Shown: positions 47,595 through 56,080 of the stretch, piece after piece
How the letters are laid out: each line of letters opens with the position of its first letter
How positions within the stretch are numbered: the stretch's first letter is position 1
Origin: Arthrobacter subterraneus
Lineage (GTDB): Bacteria > Actinomycetota > Actinomycetes > Actinomycetales > Micrococcaceae
Assembly (NCBI RefSeq): GCF_900099735.1
Contig: NZ_FNDT01000002.1
Coordinates: 124,001-188,000, forward strand
DNA: 64,000 bases
Direction of reading: 5' to 3'
Position numbers and translations under genes: made by a program
The notes under the pieces: generated by a model
What the model was told of the DNA's origin: nothing
What the model saw: only the letters and a program-made list of their open reading frames with translations
The model's database searches: none

Positions 47595-48338
47595 ATGGGC
47601 GCACTGGACAGCACAACGGCAATCGTCACGGGATCATCCCGCGGAATCGGCGCGGAGGTGGCGCGGCTGCTCGCTGAGCAGGGTGCCGCCGTCGTCGTCA
47701 ATTACCGGCAGAAGGCGCCGCGGGCCAAGAAGGTGGTCTCCGGTATCGAAGCAGCCGGCGGCCGGGCCGTTGCGGTGGGCGCCGACCTGACCTCACCGGA
47801 CGGCGCGCAGGCACTGGTCGATGCTGCCGTGCAGAATTTCGGCGGGCTCAACCTGCTGGTCCTCAACGCCTCCGGCGGCATGGAGACCGGTCTGGGCGAG
47901 GACTACGCGCTCAAGCTCAACCGCGACGCCCAGGTGGGCATGCTCCAGGCGGCACTTGAGGTGATGCCGGTCGGATCCAGGGTTGTGTTCGTCACCAGCC
48001 ACCAGGCCCACTTCATCAATTCAGTGGCCACCATGGACGCGTATGAGCCCGTTGCACGCAGCAAGCGCGCCGGTGAGGACGCACTCCGGGACCTGATTCC
48101 CGCCCTGACCGAACGCGGCATCAGCTTCGTGGTTGTTTCAGGGGACATGATCGAGGGCACGGTCACCGCCACGCTGCTGGACCGTGCTGCTCCCGGCGCC
48201 ATCGAGGCCAGGAGGCAGGAAGCCGGCCGGCTCTACTCGGTGGAGGAGTTCGCGGCGGAAATCGTTGCCATGGCCACGGCGGACGTCCCCACCGGCCACA
48301 CCGAGTACGTCGGCGGCGCGGAGCACTTCACCCGCTAG
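47595..48338 (+). CDS. SDR family oxidoreductase with atypical catalytic motif
   Basis: A 247-residue short-chain dehydrogenase. TGSSRGIG at residues 12-19 binds the nucleotide and LVLNASGG replaces the usual NAG region. In the active site the expected Tyr-x3-Lys is VARSK, with Val153 in the Tyr place and Lys157 conserved; a Tyr sits three residues earlier at 150. This may be a family that uses the displaced Tyr or a protein with altered chemistry. AAGGAG lies before the ATG. It follows fabG after 60 nt, in the place where mycobacteria have inhA, so an enoyl-ACP reductase role deserves consideration but is unproven. Confidence 0.85.
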   Translation: MGALDSTTAIVTGSSRGIGAEVARLLAEQGAAVVVNYRQKAPRAKKVVSGIEAAGGRAVAVGADLTSPDGAQALVDAAVQNFGGLNLLVLNASGGMETGLGEDYALKLNRDAQVGMLQAALEVMPVGSRVVFVTSHQAHFINSVATMDAYEPVARSKRAGEDALRDLIPALTERGISFVVVSGDMIEGTVTATLLDRAAPGAIEARRQEAGRLYSVEEFAAEIVAMATADVPTGHTEYVGGAEHFTR

Positions 48339-48374
48339 CGACACCATCCGGGCCGCTGCGGTCCCCGCAGCGGC

Positions 48375-49256
48375 CTACAGCCGCACGAAGTGGCGCACAA
48401 CGTCCAGGTACGGGAAGTTCACCGCCACGTCGGCGGCGGCACGCACGGCGGGCTTGGCGTTGAAGGCGACGCCAAGCCCTGCCGCGGCCAGCATGTCGAG
48501 GTCGTTGGCGCCATCGCCCACAGCGATCGTGCGCTCCAGGGGAATCCCGGCCGCTTCAGACCACGCGCGCAGGCAGCGCTCCTTCTCCGCACGGTCCACC
48601 ACCGGACCGATCACCGACCCGGTGAGCGTGCCCGCATCCACGCCGAGTTCGTTGGCTTTGGCATGCGTCAGGTTCAGCCGCGCCGCGAGCGGCTCCAGGA
48701 TCTGGCTGAAACCCCCGGACACAACCGCAACCACGTGGCCCGCCTCCAGGAACGCCTCGATCAGATGTTCCGCTCCCTCGCTCAGTTCGATCCGTGTTCC
48801 CACATCCTCGATCACGCCTTCAGCCAGGCCCGCCAGCACGGCCACCCGGGCATGCAGGCTCTGCGCGAAGTCGAGTTCGCCGCGCATGGCCGACTCCGTG
48901 ACGGCGGCAACCTCCGCTTCGCGGCCTGCATGGGCGGCGAGAAGCTCGATCACCTCCTGCTTGATCAGGGTGGAATCCACGTCCATGATCAGCAGCTTGG
49001 TTCCCTCGCCGAGCAGCGCCGGCGGCACCACCGCGATCCCCGTACCGTCCGAGGCCAGCGGAGCGACCGCCGTCCGCAGCGTGTCGATCCCGTGGTCGGT
49101 ACTGACGGTCAGCCCGGCGACCTGGTACCTGCCGGAATCGCTCCGGCTTTCACCGACGACGACGGCGCCGGTCTCCTGCAGTGCCCGGCGCACCTTCGCC
49201 GAGTGGGAATCCTCCAGGCGGGTGCCGAAGCTGACAACCCTGTACATCTCCGTCAC
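48375..49256 (-). CDS. serB: Phosphoserine phosphatase
   Basis: A 293-residue HAD phosphatase completing serine synthesis. Motif I is MDVDSTLIKQE with the Asp pair at residues 92 and 94; motif II region VVSGGFSQI and the final GDGANDLDM are canonical for SerB. The N-terminal about 85 residues form an ACT-like regulatory domain. GTG 49256 has GAAAGG upstream; ATG 49247 is a possible alternative. It is convergent with the SDR gene and divergent from the ABC ATPase. Confidence 0.95.
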   Translation of the reverse strand: MTEMYRVVSFGTRLEDSHSAKVRRALQETGAVVVGESRSDSGRYQVAGLTVSTDHGIDTLRTAVAPLASDGTGIAVVPPALLGEGTKLLIMDVDSTLIKQEVIELLAAHAGREAEVAAVTESAMRGELDFAQSLHARVAVLAGLAEGVIEDVGTRIELSEGAEHLIEAFLEAGHVVAVVSGGFSQILEPLAARLNLTHAKANELGVDAGTLTGSVIGPVVDRAEKERCLRAWSEAAGIPLERTIAVGDGANDLDMLAAAGLGVAFNAKPAVRAAADVAVNFPYLDVVRHFVRL

Positions 49257-49412
49257 GTGCCTGCGGCCTTTCCTCGATCCGACTCCTCACCAGCCATTAT
49301 GGTGCCCGCCGCAGCCGCCGTGAAACGGGTGGGCGATCCCCGGCGGACCCCCTTGCGCACGCTGGCGTTTCATTTAACGTTCCGGGCCGCTCTTGGCCTA
49401 GTGTCTACTCTC

Positions 49413-50198
49413 ATGAGTGATGTTCTTGAACTCTCCGGGGTGAGCCTTGTCCGCGGCGGAAAGGCGCTGCTGGACGACATCGACTGGCAGGTCCGGGAAG
49501 GTGAGCGCTGGGTCATAATGGGCCCCAACGGCGCCGGGAAGACCACTCTGCTGCAGATTGCCGGTGCCCGGATCCACCCCACGCGGGGCGTTGCGGGCAT
49601 CCTCGACGAGGTGCTCGGCGCCGTTGACGTCTTCGAACTGCGTCCGCGGATCGGCCTGGCCTCCGCCTCTCTGGCAGCACAGATCCCCGAACATGAAACA
49701 GTCCTCAACGTTGTGGTGACGGCCTCCTACGGAGTTACCGGCCGCTGGCGCGAACAGTACGAGAAGCTCGACGAACGCCGGGCGTTCAACCTGCTCCACA
49801 ACTGGGGCGTCTCCACCATGCTGAACAGACCGTTCGCGTCGCTGAGCGAGGGCGAACGCAAGCGGGTCCAGATTGCGCGTGCCCTCATGGCGGATCCGGA
49901 ACTCCTGCTGCTTGACGAGCCGGCGGCGGGCCTGGACCTCGCGGGCCGCGAGGACCTGGTTGCCCGCCTGAGCGAACTCGCCGCCGATGAGGACTCGCCG
50001 GCCATCGTCCTGGTGACGCACCACCTTGAGGAGGTGCCGCCCGGGTTCACCCACGCGATGCTGCTGCGCGACGGCGCGGTAGTCGCCGCAGGCCCCATCG
50101 ATGACGTGCTGGTGGCGGAGCACCTGAGCCAGGCCTTCGACCTCCCGCTCGAGGTCACCCGGCGCGACGGCCGGTACAGCGCCGTCGCGCGGTCCTAG
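49413..50198 (+). CDS. ABC transporter ATP-binding protein, stand-alone
   Basis: A 261-residue single ABC domain. Walker A is GPNGAGKTT near residue 38, signature SLSEGERKR (an SxSEGE variant), Walker B LLLLDEPAAGLD and His in VTHHLEEVPPG. The order resembles ModF/YdiF-like and iron-type ATPases, but no permease is adjacent. Because an open frame extends far upstream over serB, the start was set by family length and by TAGTGT (49399-49404) 8 nt before the ATG, a leaderless pattern. Its partner and substrate are unknown. Confidence 0.88.
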   Translation: MSDVLELSGVSLVRGGKALLDDIDWQVREGERWVIMGPNGAGKTTLLQIAGARIHPTRGVAGILDEVLGAVDVFELRPRIGLASASLAAQIPEHETVLNVVVTASYGVTGRWREQYEKLDERRAFNLLHNWGVSTMLNRPFASLSEGERKRVQIARALMADPELLLLDEPAAGLDLAGREDLVARLSELAADEDSPAIVLVTHHLEEVPPGFTHAMLLRDGAVVAAGPIDDVLVAEHLSQAFDLPLEVTRRDGRYSAVARS

Positions 50199-50216
50199 CG
50201 CAGCGGCAGCACCAAC

Positions 50217-50993
50217 GTGGACCTGTTGCGCGATGCGCTGATTCTGCTCGGCGGTCTCTGGGCAGGGACCATCAACACAATCGTGGGATCGGGAACGCTT
50301 GTGACGTTCCCCATCCTGGTGGCACTGGGATACGCCCCTGTGACCGCCACCATCAGTAACGCCATGGGGCTGGTGGCCGGAAATGTGTCCGGGGCGTGGG
50401 GCTACCGCGAAGAACTGAAGGGCAACGGCCGCACGCTGGCGCGGCTCCTGCCCGCTTCACTGCTCGGCGGGATTCTCGGGGCGGCACTCCTGCTGAACCT
50501 TCCGGAAACGGTCTTCGAGGTGGTGGCGCCCTTCCTGATCGTCGTGGCCCTCGGCTTCGTGATCTTCCAGCCCCGGCTGCAGCGCTGGGTGCGGCGCCGC
50601 GCCGAGGCGAAACCGCCCACGCGTTCCCATCCGCTGGCCCTGACCCTGCTCGTGTTCCTGGCCGGCGTCTACGGGGGATACTTCGTCGCGGCGCAGGGAA
50701 TCCTGCTGGTCGGCATCCTGGGGGTGTTCCTCCATGGCACCATGCAGGCAGCCAACGCAATGAAGAACGTACTCGTCCTCGGCGTGAACCTCATCGCGGC
50801 CGTCTCCTACATGATCTTCGCGTTCGACAGGATCGAGTGGTGGGTGGTCCTGCTCATCGCCGTCGGTTCCCTGATCGGCGGTGTCATCGGGTCGAAGGTC
50901 GGGCGGCGGCTTTCCCCCGTCGTACTGCGGAGCGTCATTGTGGTCCTCGGACTGGTGGCGTTGTACGTGATGATCGCGCGGCTGGTGAGCTAG
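50217..50993 (+). CDS. TSUP family transporter (TauE/SafE-like permease)
   Basis: A 258-residue membrane protein with about eight helices in two similar halves. GTINTIVGSGTLVTFPILVALG near the N-terminus and GVYGGYFVAAQGILL in the second half are the repeated TSUP motifs. These proteins move sulfite, sulfoacetate or related anions. The GTG start follows the ABC ATPase by 18 nt, and the methyltransferase gene begins immediately after its stop, so the three are probably one transcript. The substrate cannot be predicted from the neighbours. Confidence 0.9.
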   Translation: MDLLRDALILLGGLWAGTINTIVGSGTLVTFPILVALGYAPVTATISNAMGLVAGNVSGAWGYREELKGNGRTLARLLPASLLGGILGAALLLNLPETVFEVVAPFLIVVALGFVIFQPRLQRWVRRRAEAKPPTRSHPLALTLLVFLAGVYGGYFVAAQGILLVGILGVFLHGTMQAANAMKNVLVLGVNLIAAVSYMIFAFDRIEWWVVLLIAVGSLIGGVIGSKVGRRLSPVVLRSVIVVLGLVALYVMIARLVS

Positions 50994-51806
50994 GTGGCCC
51001 TGGAACGGCTCAGCGATGCCGCAGACCCGCGCGTCAGCGATTACACCGGCCTCACCGACACGCAGCTGCGCAGGCGCCGGGAACCTGCGGAGGGGCTCTA
51101 CATCGCCGAGAGCACCAAGGTCCTCCGACGGGCCATCGACGCCGGCCACACGCCGCGGTCCTTCTTCCTGACCGACAAATGGCTGCCGGACCTTGAAGAC
51201 ATCCTTGCCCGGTTCCCCGGGGTTCCGGCATATGTCGGGTCGGAGGCTGTCCTGGAGGAGATCACCGGTTTCCACCTCCACCGCGGAGCGCTCGCCGCGA
51301 TGAACCGGCCGGCACCCCTCGATCTGGGGGAGGTCCTCAGGGACGCCCGCCGCGTTGCGGTCCTCGAGGACATGGTCGACCACACAAACCTCGGAGCGGT
51401 CTTCCGGTCAGCGGCGGCACTCGGGATCGACGCCGTCCTGGTGACGCCGCGCTGCGCCGACCCCCTCTATCGGAGGGCGATCCGGGTGAGCATGGGCACC
51501 GTCTTCCAGGTCCCGTGGGTGCGGCTGGAATCCTGGCCCGCGGCCATCGGCACGCTGCGCAGTTCCGGTTTCCTGGTGGCGGCGCTGGCGCTTGGCCCCG
51601 GCTCGATCGAGCTACAGGAGCTGTCCCGGCGCAATCACGACCGCCTTGCCCTCATTCTGGGCACCGAAGGTGAGGGCCTGTCGCCGCAGACGGTCCAACA
51701 GGCCGACGTCGCTGTCCGTATTCCGATGAACGCCGCCGTCGACTCGCTCAACGTCGCCGCGGCGGGCGCCGTCGCCTTCTGGGAATGCCGGGCGGGTACA
51801 CGCTGA
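50994..51806 (+). CDS. SpoU/TrmH-type RNA 2'-O-ribose methyltransferase
   Basis: A 270-residue SPOUT methyltransferase. An N-terminal substrate-binding domain containing LYIAESTKVLRRAID precedes the knot domain with LEDMVDHTNLGAVFRSAAALG, LILGTEGEGLSP and IPMNAAVDSLNVAAAGAVAFWE, the three SpoU motifs. Targets are 23S rRNA or tRNA riboses, not resolvable here. The GTG start abuts the TAG stop of the TSUP gene with no gap. Confidence 0.93.
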   Translation: MALERLSDAADPRVSDYTGLTDTQLRRRREPAEGLYIAESTKVLRRAIDAGHTPRSFFLTDKWLPDLEDILARFPGVPAYVGSEAVLEEITGFHLHRGALAAMNRPAPLDLGEVLRDARRVAVLEDMVDHTNLGAVFRSAAALGIDAVLVTPRCADPLYRRAIRVSMGTVFQVPWVRLESWPAAIGTLRSSGFLVAALALGPGSIELQELSRRNHDRLALILGTEGEGLSPQTVQQADVAVRIPMNAAVDSLNVAAAGAVAFWECRAGTR

Positions 51807-51845
51807 CGGGGCCGCGCTGCTTTCGCGGATCCCGCGCCCGTGCGG

Positions 51846-51851
51846 TAGAGT
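51846..51851 (+). promoter_or_regulatory. Candidate -10 element of rpmE2
   Basis: TAGAGT lies 78 nt upstream of the rpmE2 ATG, just beyond the methyltransferase gene. The -35 position (TCGCGG) is a poor match. No Zur-like palindrome is visible in the leader. Confidence 0.4.
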
Positions 51852-51929
51852 TGGTTGCTGGCCCACGGGCCCCTAACTTTCAAACCACCGGTGTCTGGCA
51901 AAATCCAGGCAACAACAGAAGGTACCGCC

Positions 51930-52184
51930 ATGAAGTCTGATATTCACCCCAAGTACGCAGCGGTCGTTTTCCGCGATCTCGCTTCCGAGAAGTCTTTCCT
52001 GACCCGCTCCACCGTGACCTCTGACAAGACGGTTGAATGGGAAGACGGCAACACCTACCCGCTGGTAGAGGTGGAAATCTCTTCTGAGTCGCACCCGTTC
52101 TACACCGGCAAGCAGCGCATCATGGACTCCGCCGGCCGCGTTGAGCGCTTCAACCAGCGCTTCAAGGGCTTCGGCAAGAAGTAA
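51930..52184 (+). CDS. rpmE2: 50S ribosomal protein L31 type B
   Basis: An 84-residue ribosomal protein bL31. The sequence [16 protein letters not shown] and [24 protein letters not shown] is the type B (zinc-independent) form, which lacks the Cys-x2-Cys zinc ribbon. AGAAGG precedes the ATG. In many bacteria type B replaces the zinc form under zinc shortage through Zur; no Zur box is apparent here, so it may be the main constitutive L31. A very strong hairpin follows. Confidence 0.96.
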   Translation: MKSDIHPKYAAVVFRDLASEKSFLTRSTVTSDKTVEWEDGNTYPLVEVEISSESHPFYTGKQRIMDSAGRVERFNQRFKGFGKK

Positions 52185-52203
52185 GGCGTCCCGAATATTA
52201 TTG

Positions 52204-52238
52204 CTGGGCCCGAACCGGAATTTCCGGTTCGGGCCCAG
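52204..52238 (+). terminator. Perfect 17-bp inverted repeat after rpmE2
   Basis: Arms of 17 bp (52204-52220 and 52222-52238) meet around a single T, giving a stem of at least 15 bp with a 5-nt loop. It lies 20 nt after the rpmE2 stop and is the tightest hairpin in the window; only a short T-poor tail follows. Confidence 0.85.
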
Positions 52239-52280
52239 TGGTTTAACGGGGTGTACAGCGGACGGGGCGTCAGGAGAGCC

Positions 52281-53354
52281 ATGGAACGGGCGGCACGGCG
52301 GGAATATCACGGGGAATTCAAGGTGGCGGGCGGCAAACTCGTTGTCGCAGACCTCGGCGTTGCCGACGGCCGGTTCAGCGGTGTGTCCATCAATGGCGAC
52401 TTCTTCCTGGAACCGGATGAGGCCCTTGACGACATCAACGCCGCTCTTGAGGGTCGGCCCATCGGGACGCCGCACGGGGAACTGGCAACTGCAGTCCGTC
52501 AGCGGCTCCGGCCGGACGCCGAAATGTTCGGCTTCTCCCCGGAGGCGGTAGCTACCGCCGTCCGTCGGGCCGTCGGGATGGCCTCCTCCTGGGCCGACCA
52601 CCAGTGGGAGATCATCGGCCCGACCCCGCTTCCGACGGCGATGCACGTCGCCATGGATGAGGTGCTGACCCGCGAGGTGGGCGCCGGGCGGCGGAACCCC
52701 ACCCTTCGCTTCTGGGAGTGGGAGAGCCCTTCGGTGGTCATCGGCAGCTTCCAGTCCATGCGCAACGAGGTGGACAGCGATGCGGTCCGGCGTCACGGCG
52801 TCAGCGTGGTGCGCCGCATCAGCGGTGGCGGAACCATGTTCATGGAGCACGGAAACGCCATCACCTACTCCCTGTACGTTCCACAGTCCCTGGTTGACGG
52901 CCTGAGCTTTGCGGATTCCTACCCCTTCCTCGACGACTGGGTGATGGAGGGGCTCAGGAAGCTCGGCATCACCGCCTGGTACCAGCCCCTCAACGACATC
53001 GCGACCGACGTCGGAAAAATCGGCGGCGCAGCCCAGAAGCGGCTGGGCAACGGGGGCATGCTCCACCACGTGACCATGTCCTACGACATCGACGCGGACA
53101 AGATGCTAGAGGTCCTGAGGATCGGCCGGGAGAAACTCTCGGACAAGGGGATCAGGAGCGCCAAAAAGCGGGTTGACCCGCTGCGCCGGCAGACCGGACT
53201 GCCACGCGAGGAGATCATCCGCGTCCTGAGCGACACCTTCCGCGAGCGGTACCAGGCGGTGGACGGAACGCTGCACCCGGCGGAGGTGTCCGCGGCGCAG
53301 GTCCTGGTGGAGGAGAAGTTCGGTACAGCGGACTGGCTCTATCGCGTGCCCTGA
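52281..53354 (+). CDS. Lipoate-protein ligase family protein with N-terminal accessory domain
   Basis: A 357-residue fusion. Residues about 5-75 (GEFKVAGGKLVVADL, SINGDFFLEPDEALDDI) match the small accessory domain that is normally the C-terminus of LplA or the separate LplB. Residues about 85-300 form the catalytic domain, with RRISGGGTMFMEHGNA and GKIGGAAQKR, whose Lys is the expected catalytic residue. The enzyme should activate lipoate (or octanoate) and attach it to 2-oxoacid dehydrogenases. CAGGAG precedes the ATG at 52281. Its last 16 bases overlap the end of convergent pepN. Confidence 0.88.
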   Translation: MERAARREYHGEFKVAGGKLVVADLGVADGRFSGVSINGDFFLEPDEALDDINAALEGRPIGTPHGELATAVRQRLRPDAEMFGFSPEAVATAVRRAVGMASSWADHQWEIIGPTPLPTAMHVAMDEVLTREVGAGRRNPTLRFWEWESPSVVIGSFQSMRNEVDSDAVRRHGVSVVRRISGGGTMFMEHGNAITYSLYVPQSLVDGLSFADSYPFLDDWVMEGLRKLGITAWYQPLNDIATDVGKIGGAAQKRLGNGGMLHHVTMSYDIDADKMLEVLRIGREKLSDKGIRSAKKRVDPLRRQTGLPREEIIRVLSDTFRERYQAVDGTLHPAEVSAAQVLVEEKFGTADWLYRVP

Positions 53355-55975
53355 TCCTGCAACGCCGCAGCCTGCGCCCGCAGCGCACGCACCAGGTGGT
53401 CGCGCTCCTCCAGCACGATCCGCCGCAGCGACTGCGGTGCGTCAGCGTGACCGGCGAGCCACGAGTCGGTCAGCACGACGACGGGATGGTCCCGTGGCGC
53501 CTCGTCCGCACCGAGGTCATGGTCTCCCGGATAGAGTCCGCGCACAATCCTTGCCGACATTTCGATCGGCAGCTCACGCCACACCCGGTCGATCTCCTCG
53601 AAGTACGGGCGCACATACGGCTCGCGAAGCTCGACGGGACCTTCCCGGAAACCGGCGATCGTGGCGCTGAGCAGCTCGTTGGACAGCCGGTCCCCGAAGA
53701 CGATCTCCTTCCAGGCCCTGGCCTTGACCGCTGCATCCGGGACCGCAGTGCAGGCCGTGGTGAAACCGACACGGCCTGCTGCCGTCCGGTCCCGCTGGAG
53801 GGCAGCCTCCAGTTCATCGGCGGTCGCAAGGTTCTGCGCTGCGAGCCCCTGCCACAGCTGCCAGGCCAGCTCATCGTCGACGGCCAGTCCCTCAAGGGAC
53901 CGGCTCCCGTCCAGCAGCCCACGCAGCAGCGGAGCGGGGGTGGGTGTTTTCCTGGCCACGGCAGCCGTTGCGCGGGCCCAGAGCAGCTGGTGGTCGGATC
54001 CCGGTTGAGCGCTCTTCAGGCCGCGTTCGAGGAATGCCGCAAACCGTTCGCGAAGCGCCGGCCGGGTCACCCGGGGCGCATAGCGCTCGATCGCGTGGCC
54101 CGCGTTCTGGAGCAGCTGCTGGAGGATCCCCACCACGGTTTCGGCCTGGGCCGCGCGTTCCGCCGCTGCCACGTAATCCTCGGCGCTCAGCAGGGCGTCC
54201 CGGGTCGAGGACCAGAGCGCAGCCAGGCACACCGCCCGCGCCAGCGGTTCCTCGATCCGGTCCACAGACGCCAGAAGTGTTGCGACGGATCGCTCGTCGA
54301 AGACGAGCCGTGCGTAGGTGAGGTCGTCGTCGTTGATCAGGAGCAGATCCGGTTGCGGGACTCCGGCCAGCGCGCGAATGGCCGTGTGTTCGCCGTCCAC
54401 CAGGGCACTGTGTGAGGACGTGCGCAGCAGTCTCCCGTTCGCGTCGAGGGAGTACAGACCGAGCCGGACGCTGTGCGGGCGCGGTGCCGATTCCTGGGTT
54501 CCCGGGTCCACCGCCCGCTGGGTGATTGTCACGGAGGTGTAGGCGCCGTCGTCGTCGGTTTCCACCTCGGCCGCGAGCTGCGGCACTCCGGAGGTCTGCA
54601 GCCATCGGCGTGCCCAGTCCGACATGTCCCGTCCCGAGGCAGTGCTCAGGGCGCCCAGGAAATCCTCCAGCGTCGTATTGGAGTAGGCGTGGTCGCGGAA
54701 GTAGGCCTGCGCAGCGGCAGCGAACGCGTCGAAGCCCGCGTACGCAACGAGCTGCTTCAGCACCGACGCGCCCTTCGCGTAGGTGATGCCGTCGAAGTTC
54801 AGTTTCGCTGCCTCAAGATCAACGATGTCCGCAACGATCGGGTGGGTGGAAGGCAGCTGGTCCTGCAGGTAGGCCCACGCCTTCCGGCGCGTGGCGAAGG
54901 TGACCCACGACGACGGCGAATCCAGTGCCTCCGCCACGGCGAGGGCGCCCATGAAGTCCGCGAAGGATTCCTTCAGCCACAGGTCATCCCACCACGTCAT
55001 GGTCACGAGGTCACCGAACCACATGTGCGCCATCTCGTGCATGATCGTGTTGTCCCGGGCCTCGTACTGCGCCTGCGTGGCCCGCGACTGGAACACGTAG
55101 GACTCGGTGAAGGTCACCAGGCCCGGGTTCTCCATGGCTCCGAGGTTGTACTCGGGAACAAAGGCCTGATCGTACTTGCCGAACGGGTAGGGGTAGCGGA
55201 ACAGGTCGTGGAAATACGTCAGTCCCCGCCGGGTGCTGTCAAAGATGCGCTCCGCGTCAAGGTGCTTGGCGAGGGACCGGCGGCAGTAGAGCGACAGCGG
55301 CACGGTCAGGACCTCGCCGTCGCCGACGATTCCGGTCCACTCGTCGGCCACGGTGGCGTACGGGCCGGCAAGCACGGTGGTGATGTAGGTCGAGATCCGC
55401 CGGGTGGGTTCGAAGTGCCAGGTGACGGAGCCGTCGTCGTGCCGGTCCCTGCTGCTTTCCGCTCCGTTGGAGGCAACGGTCCACGATTCCGGGGCGCGGA
55501 CGTGGAACGTGAAGGTTGCCTTGAGGTCGGGCTGCTCGAAGCAGGCGAAGACGCGGCGCGCGTCGGCAGGTTCGTACTGGGTGTAGAGGTAGGTTGCGCC
55601 GTCCGCAGGATCCTCGAACCGGTGCAATCCTTCACCGCTGCGGCTGAAGAGGGCGGTGCCGTCCACGGTGACGGAATTATGCTCGGCGAGGCCGGGGAGC
55701 CGGATGCGTGCGCCGTCGACAACCACCGCCGGTTCCAGGGCGGTCCCGTTGAGGTTAACGGTCCCCACCTCCGGGGAAATGAAGTCCAGGAACGTGTCTG
55801 TGCCGGGTGCCGGGGAGGTGAACGTGATGACCGTCCGTGAGGGAAACCCGATGCTCGCGCTGTCTTCGGCGGTGCGCAGATCAAGTGTGACGTCGTAGCT
55901 GGCGACGCTGATGGCTGCTGACCGGGCCGCCGCTTCATCGCGGCGCAGATTCTCGTTGTGCACCGGCTCATTCAA
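53339..55975 (-). CDS. pepN: Aminopeptidase N (M1 family)
   Basis: An 878-residue zinc aminopeptidase. The exopeptidase motif GAMEN is at about residue 278, the zinc site HEMAHMWFGD at about 313-322, and the third ligand Glu in WLKESFADF; the C-terminal about 450 residues are the ERAP1-like helical domain. It removes N-terminal residues from cytoplasmic peptides. The longest frame begins with a TTG at 55975; a GTG at 55963 (four codons later) is equally plausible because neither has a good ribosome binding site. It ends tail-to-tail with the lipoate ligase, overlapping by 16 nt. Confidence 0.95.
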   Translation of the reverse strand: MNEPVHNENLRRDEAAARSAAISVASYDVTLDLRTAEDSASIGFPSRTVITFTSPAPGTDTFLDFISPEVGTVNLNGTALEPAVVVDGARIRLPGLAEHNSVTVDGTALFSRSGEGLHRFEDPADGATYLYTQYEPADARRVFACFEQPDLKATFTFHVRAPESWTVASNGAESSRDRHDDGSVTWHFEPTRRISTYITTVLAGPYATVADEWTGIVGDGEVLTVPLSLYCRRSLAKHLDAERIFDSTRRGLTYFHDLFRYPYPFGKYDQAFVPEYNLGAMENPGLVTFTESYVFQSRATQAQYEARDNTIMHEMAHMWFGDLVTMTWWDDLWLKESFADFMGALAVAEALDSPSSWVTFATRRKAWAYLQDQLPSTHPIVADIVDLEAAKLNFDGITYAKGASVLKQLVAYAGFDAFAAAAQAYFRDHAYSNTTLEDFLGALSTASGRDMSDWARRWLQTSGVPQLAAEVETDDDGAYTSVTITQRAVDPGTQESAPRPHSVRLGLYSLDANGRLLRTSSHSALVDGEHTAIRALAGVPQPDLLLINDDDLTYARLVFDERSVATLLASVDRIEEPLARAVCLAALWSSTRDALLSAEDYVAAAERAAQAETVVGILQQLLQNAGHAIERYAPRVTRPALRERFAAFLERGLKSAQPGSDHQLLWARATAAVARKTPTPAPLLRGLLDGSRSLEGLAVDDELAWQLWQGLAAQNLATADELEAALQRDRTAAGRVGFTTACTAVPDAAVKARAWKEIVFGDRLSNELLSATIAGFREGPVELREPYVRPYFEEIDRVWRELPIEMSARIVRGLYPGDHDLGADEAPRDHPVVVLTDSWLAGHADAPQSLRRIVLEERDHLVRALRAQAAALQDQGTR

Positions 55976-56080
55976 TCATGGTCCACGGCAGCCGCTGCGG
56001 GGGCAGGTCTGTGCGGCGTGCTCCCACCGGCGGCCGTGCCGGGGTAGGTGTTCGGGCCTGATGCATGGCAATGTGGACCC

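Noticed and set aside
48390-49412. Long open frame upstream of the ABC ATPase on the plus strand
   Set aside because: It is antisense to serB, whose motifs are complete; the ATPase fold begins only at 49413.
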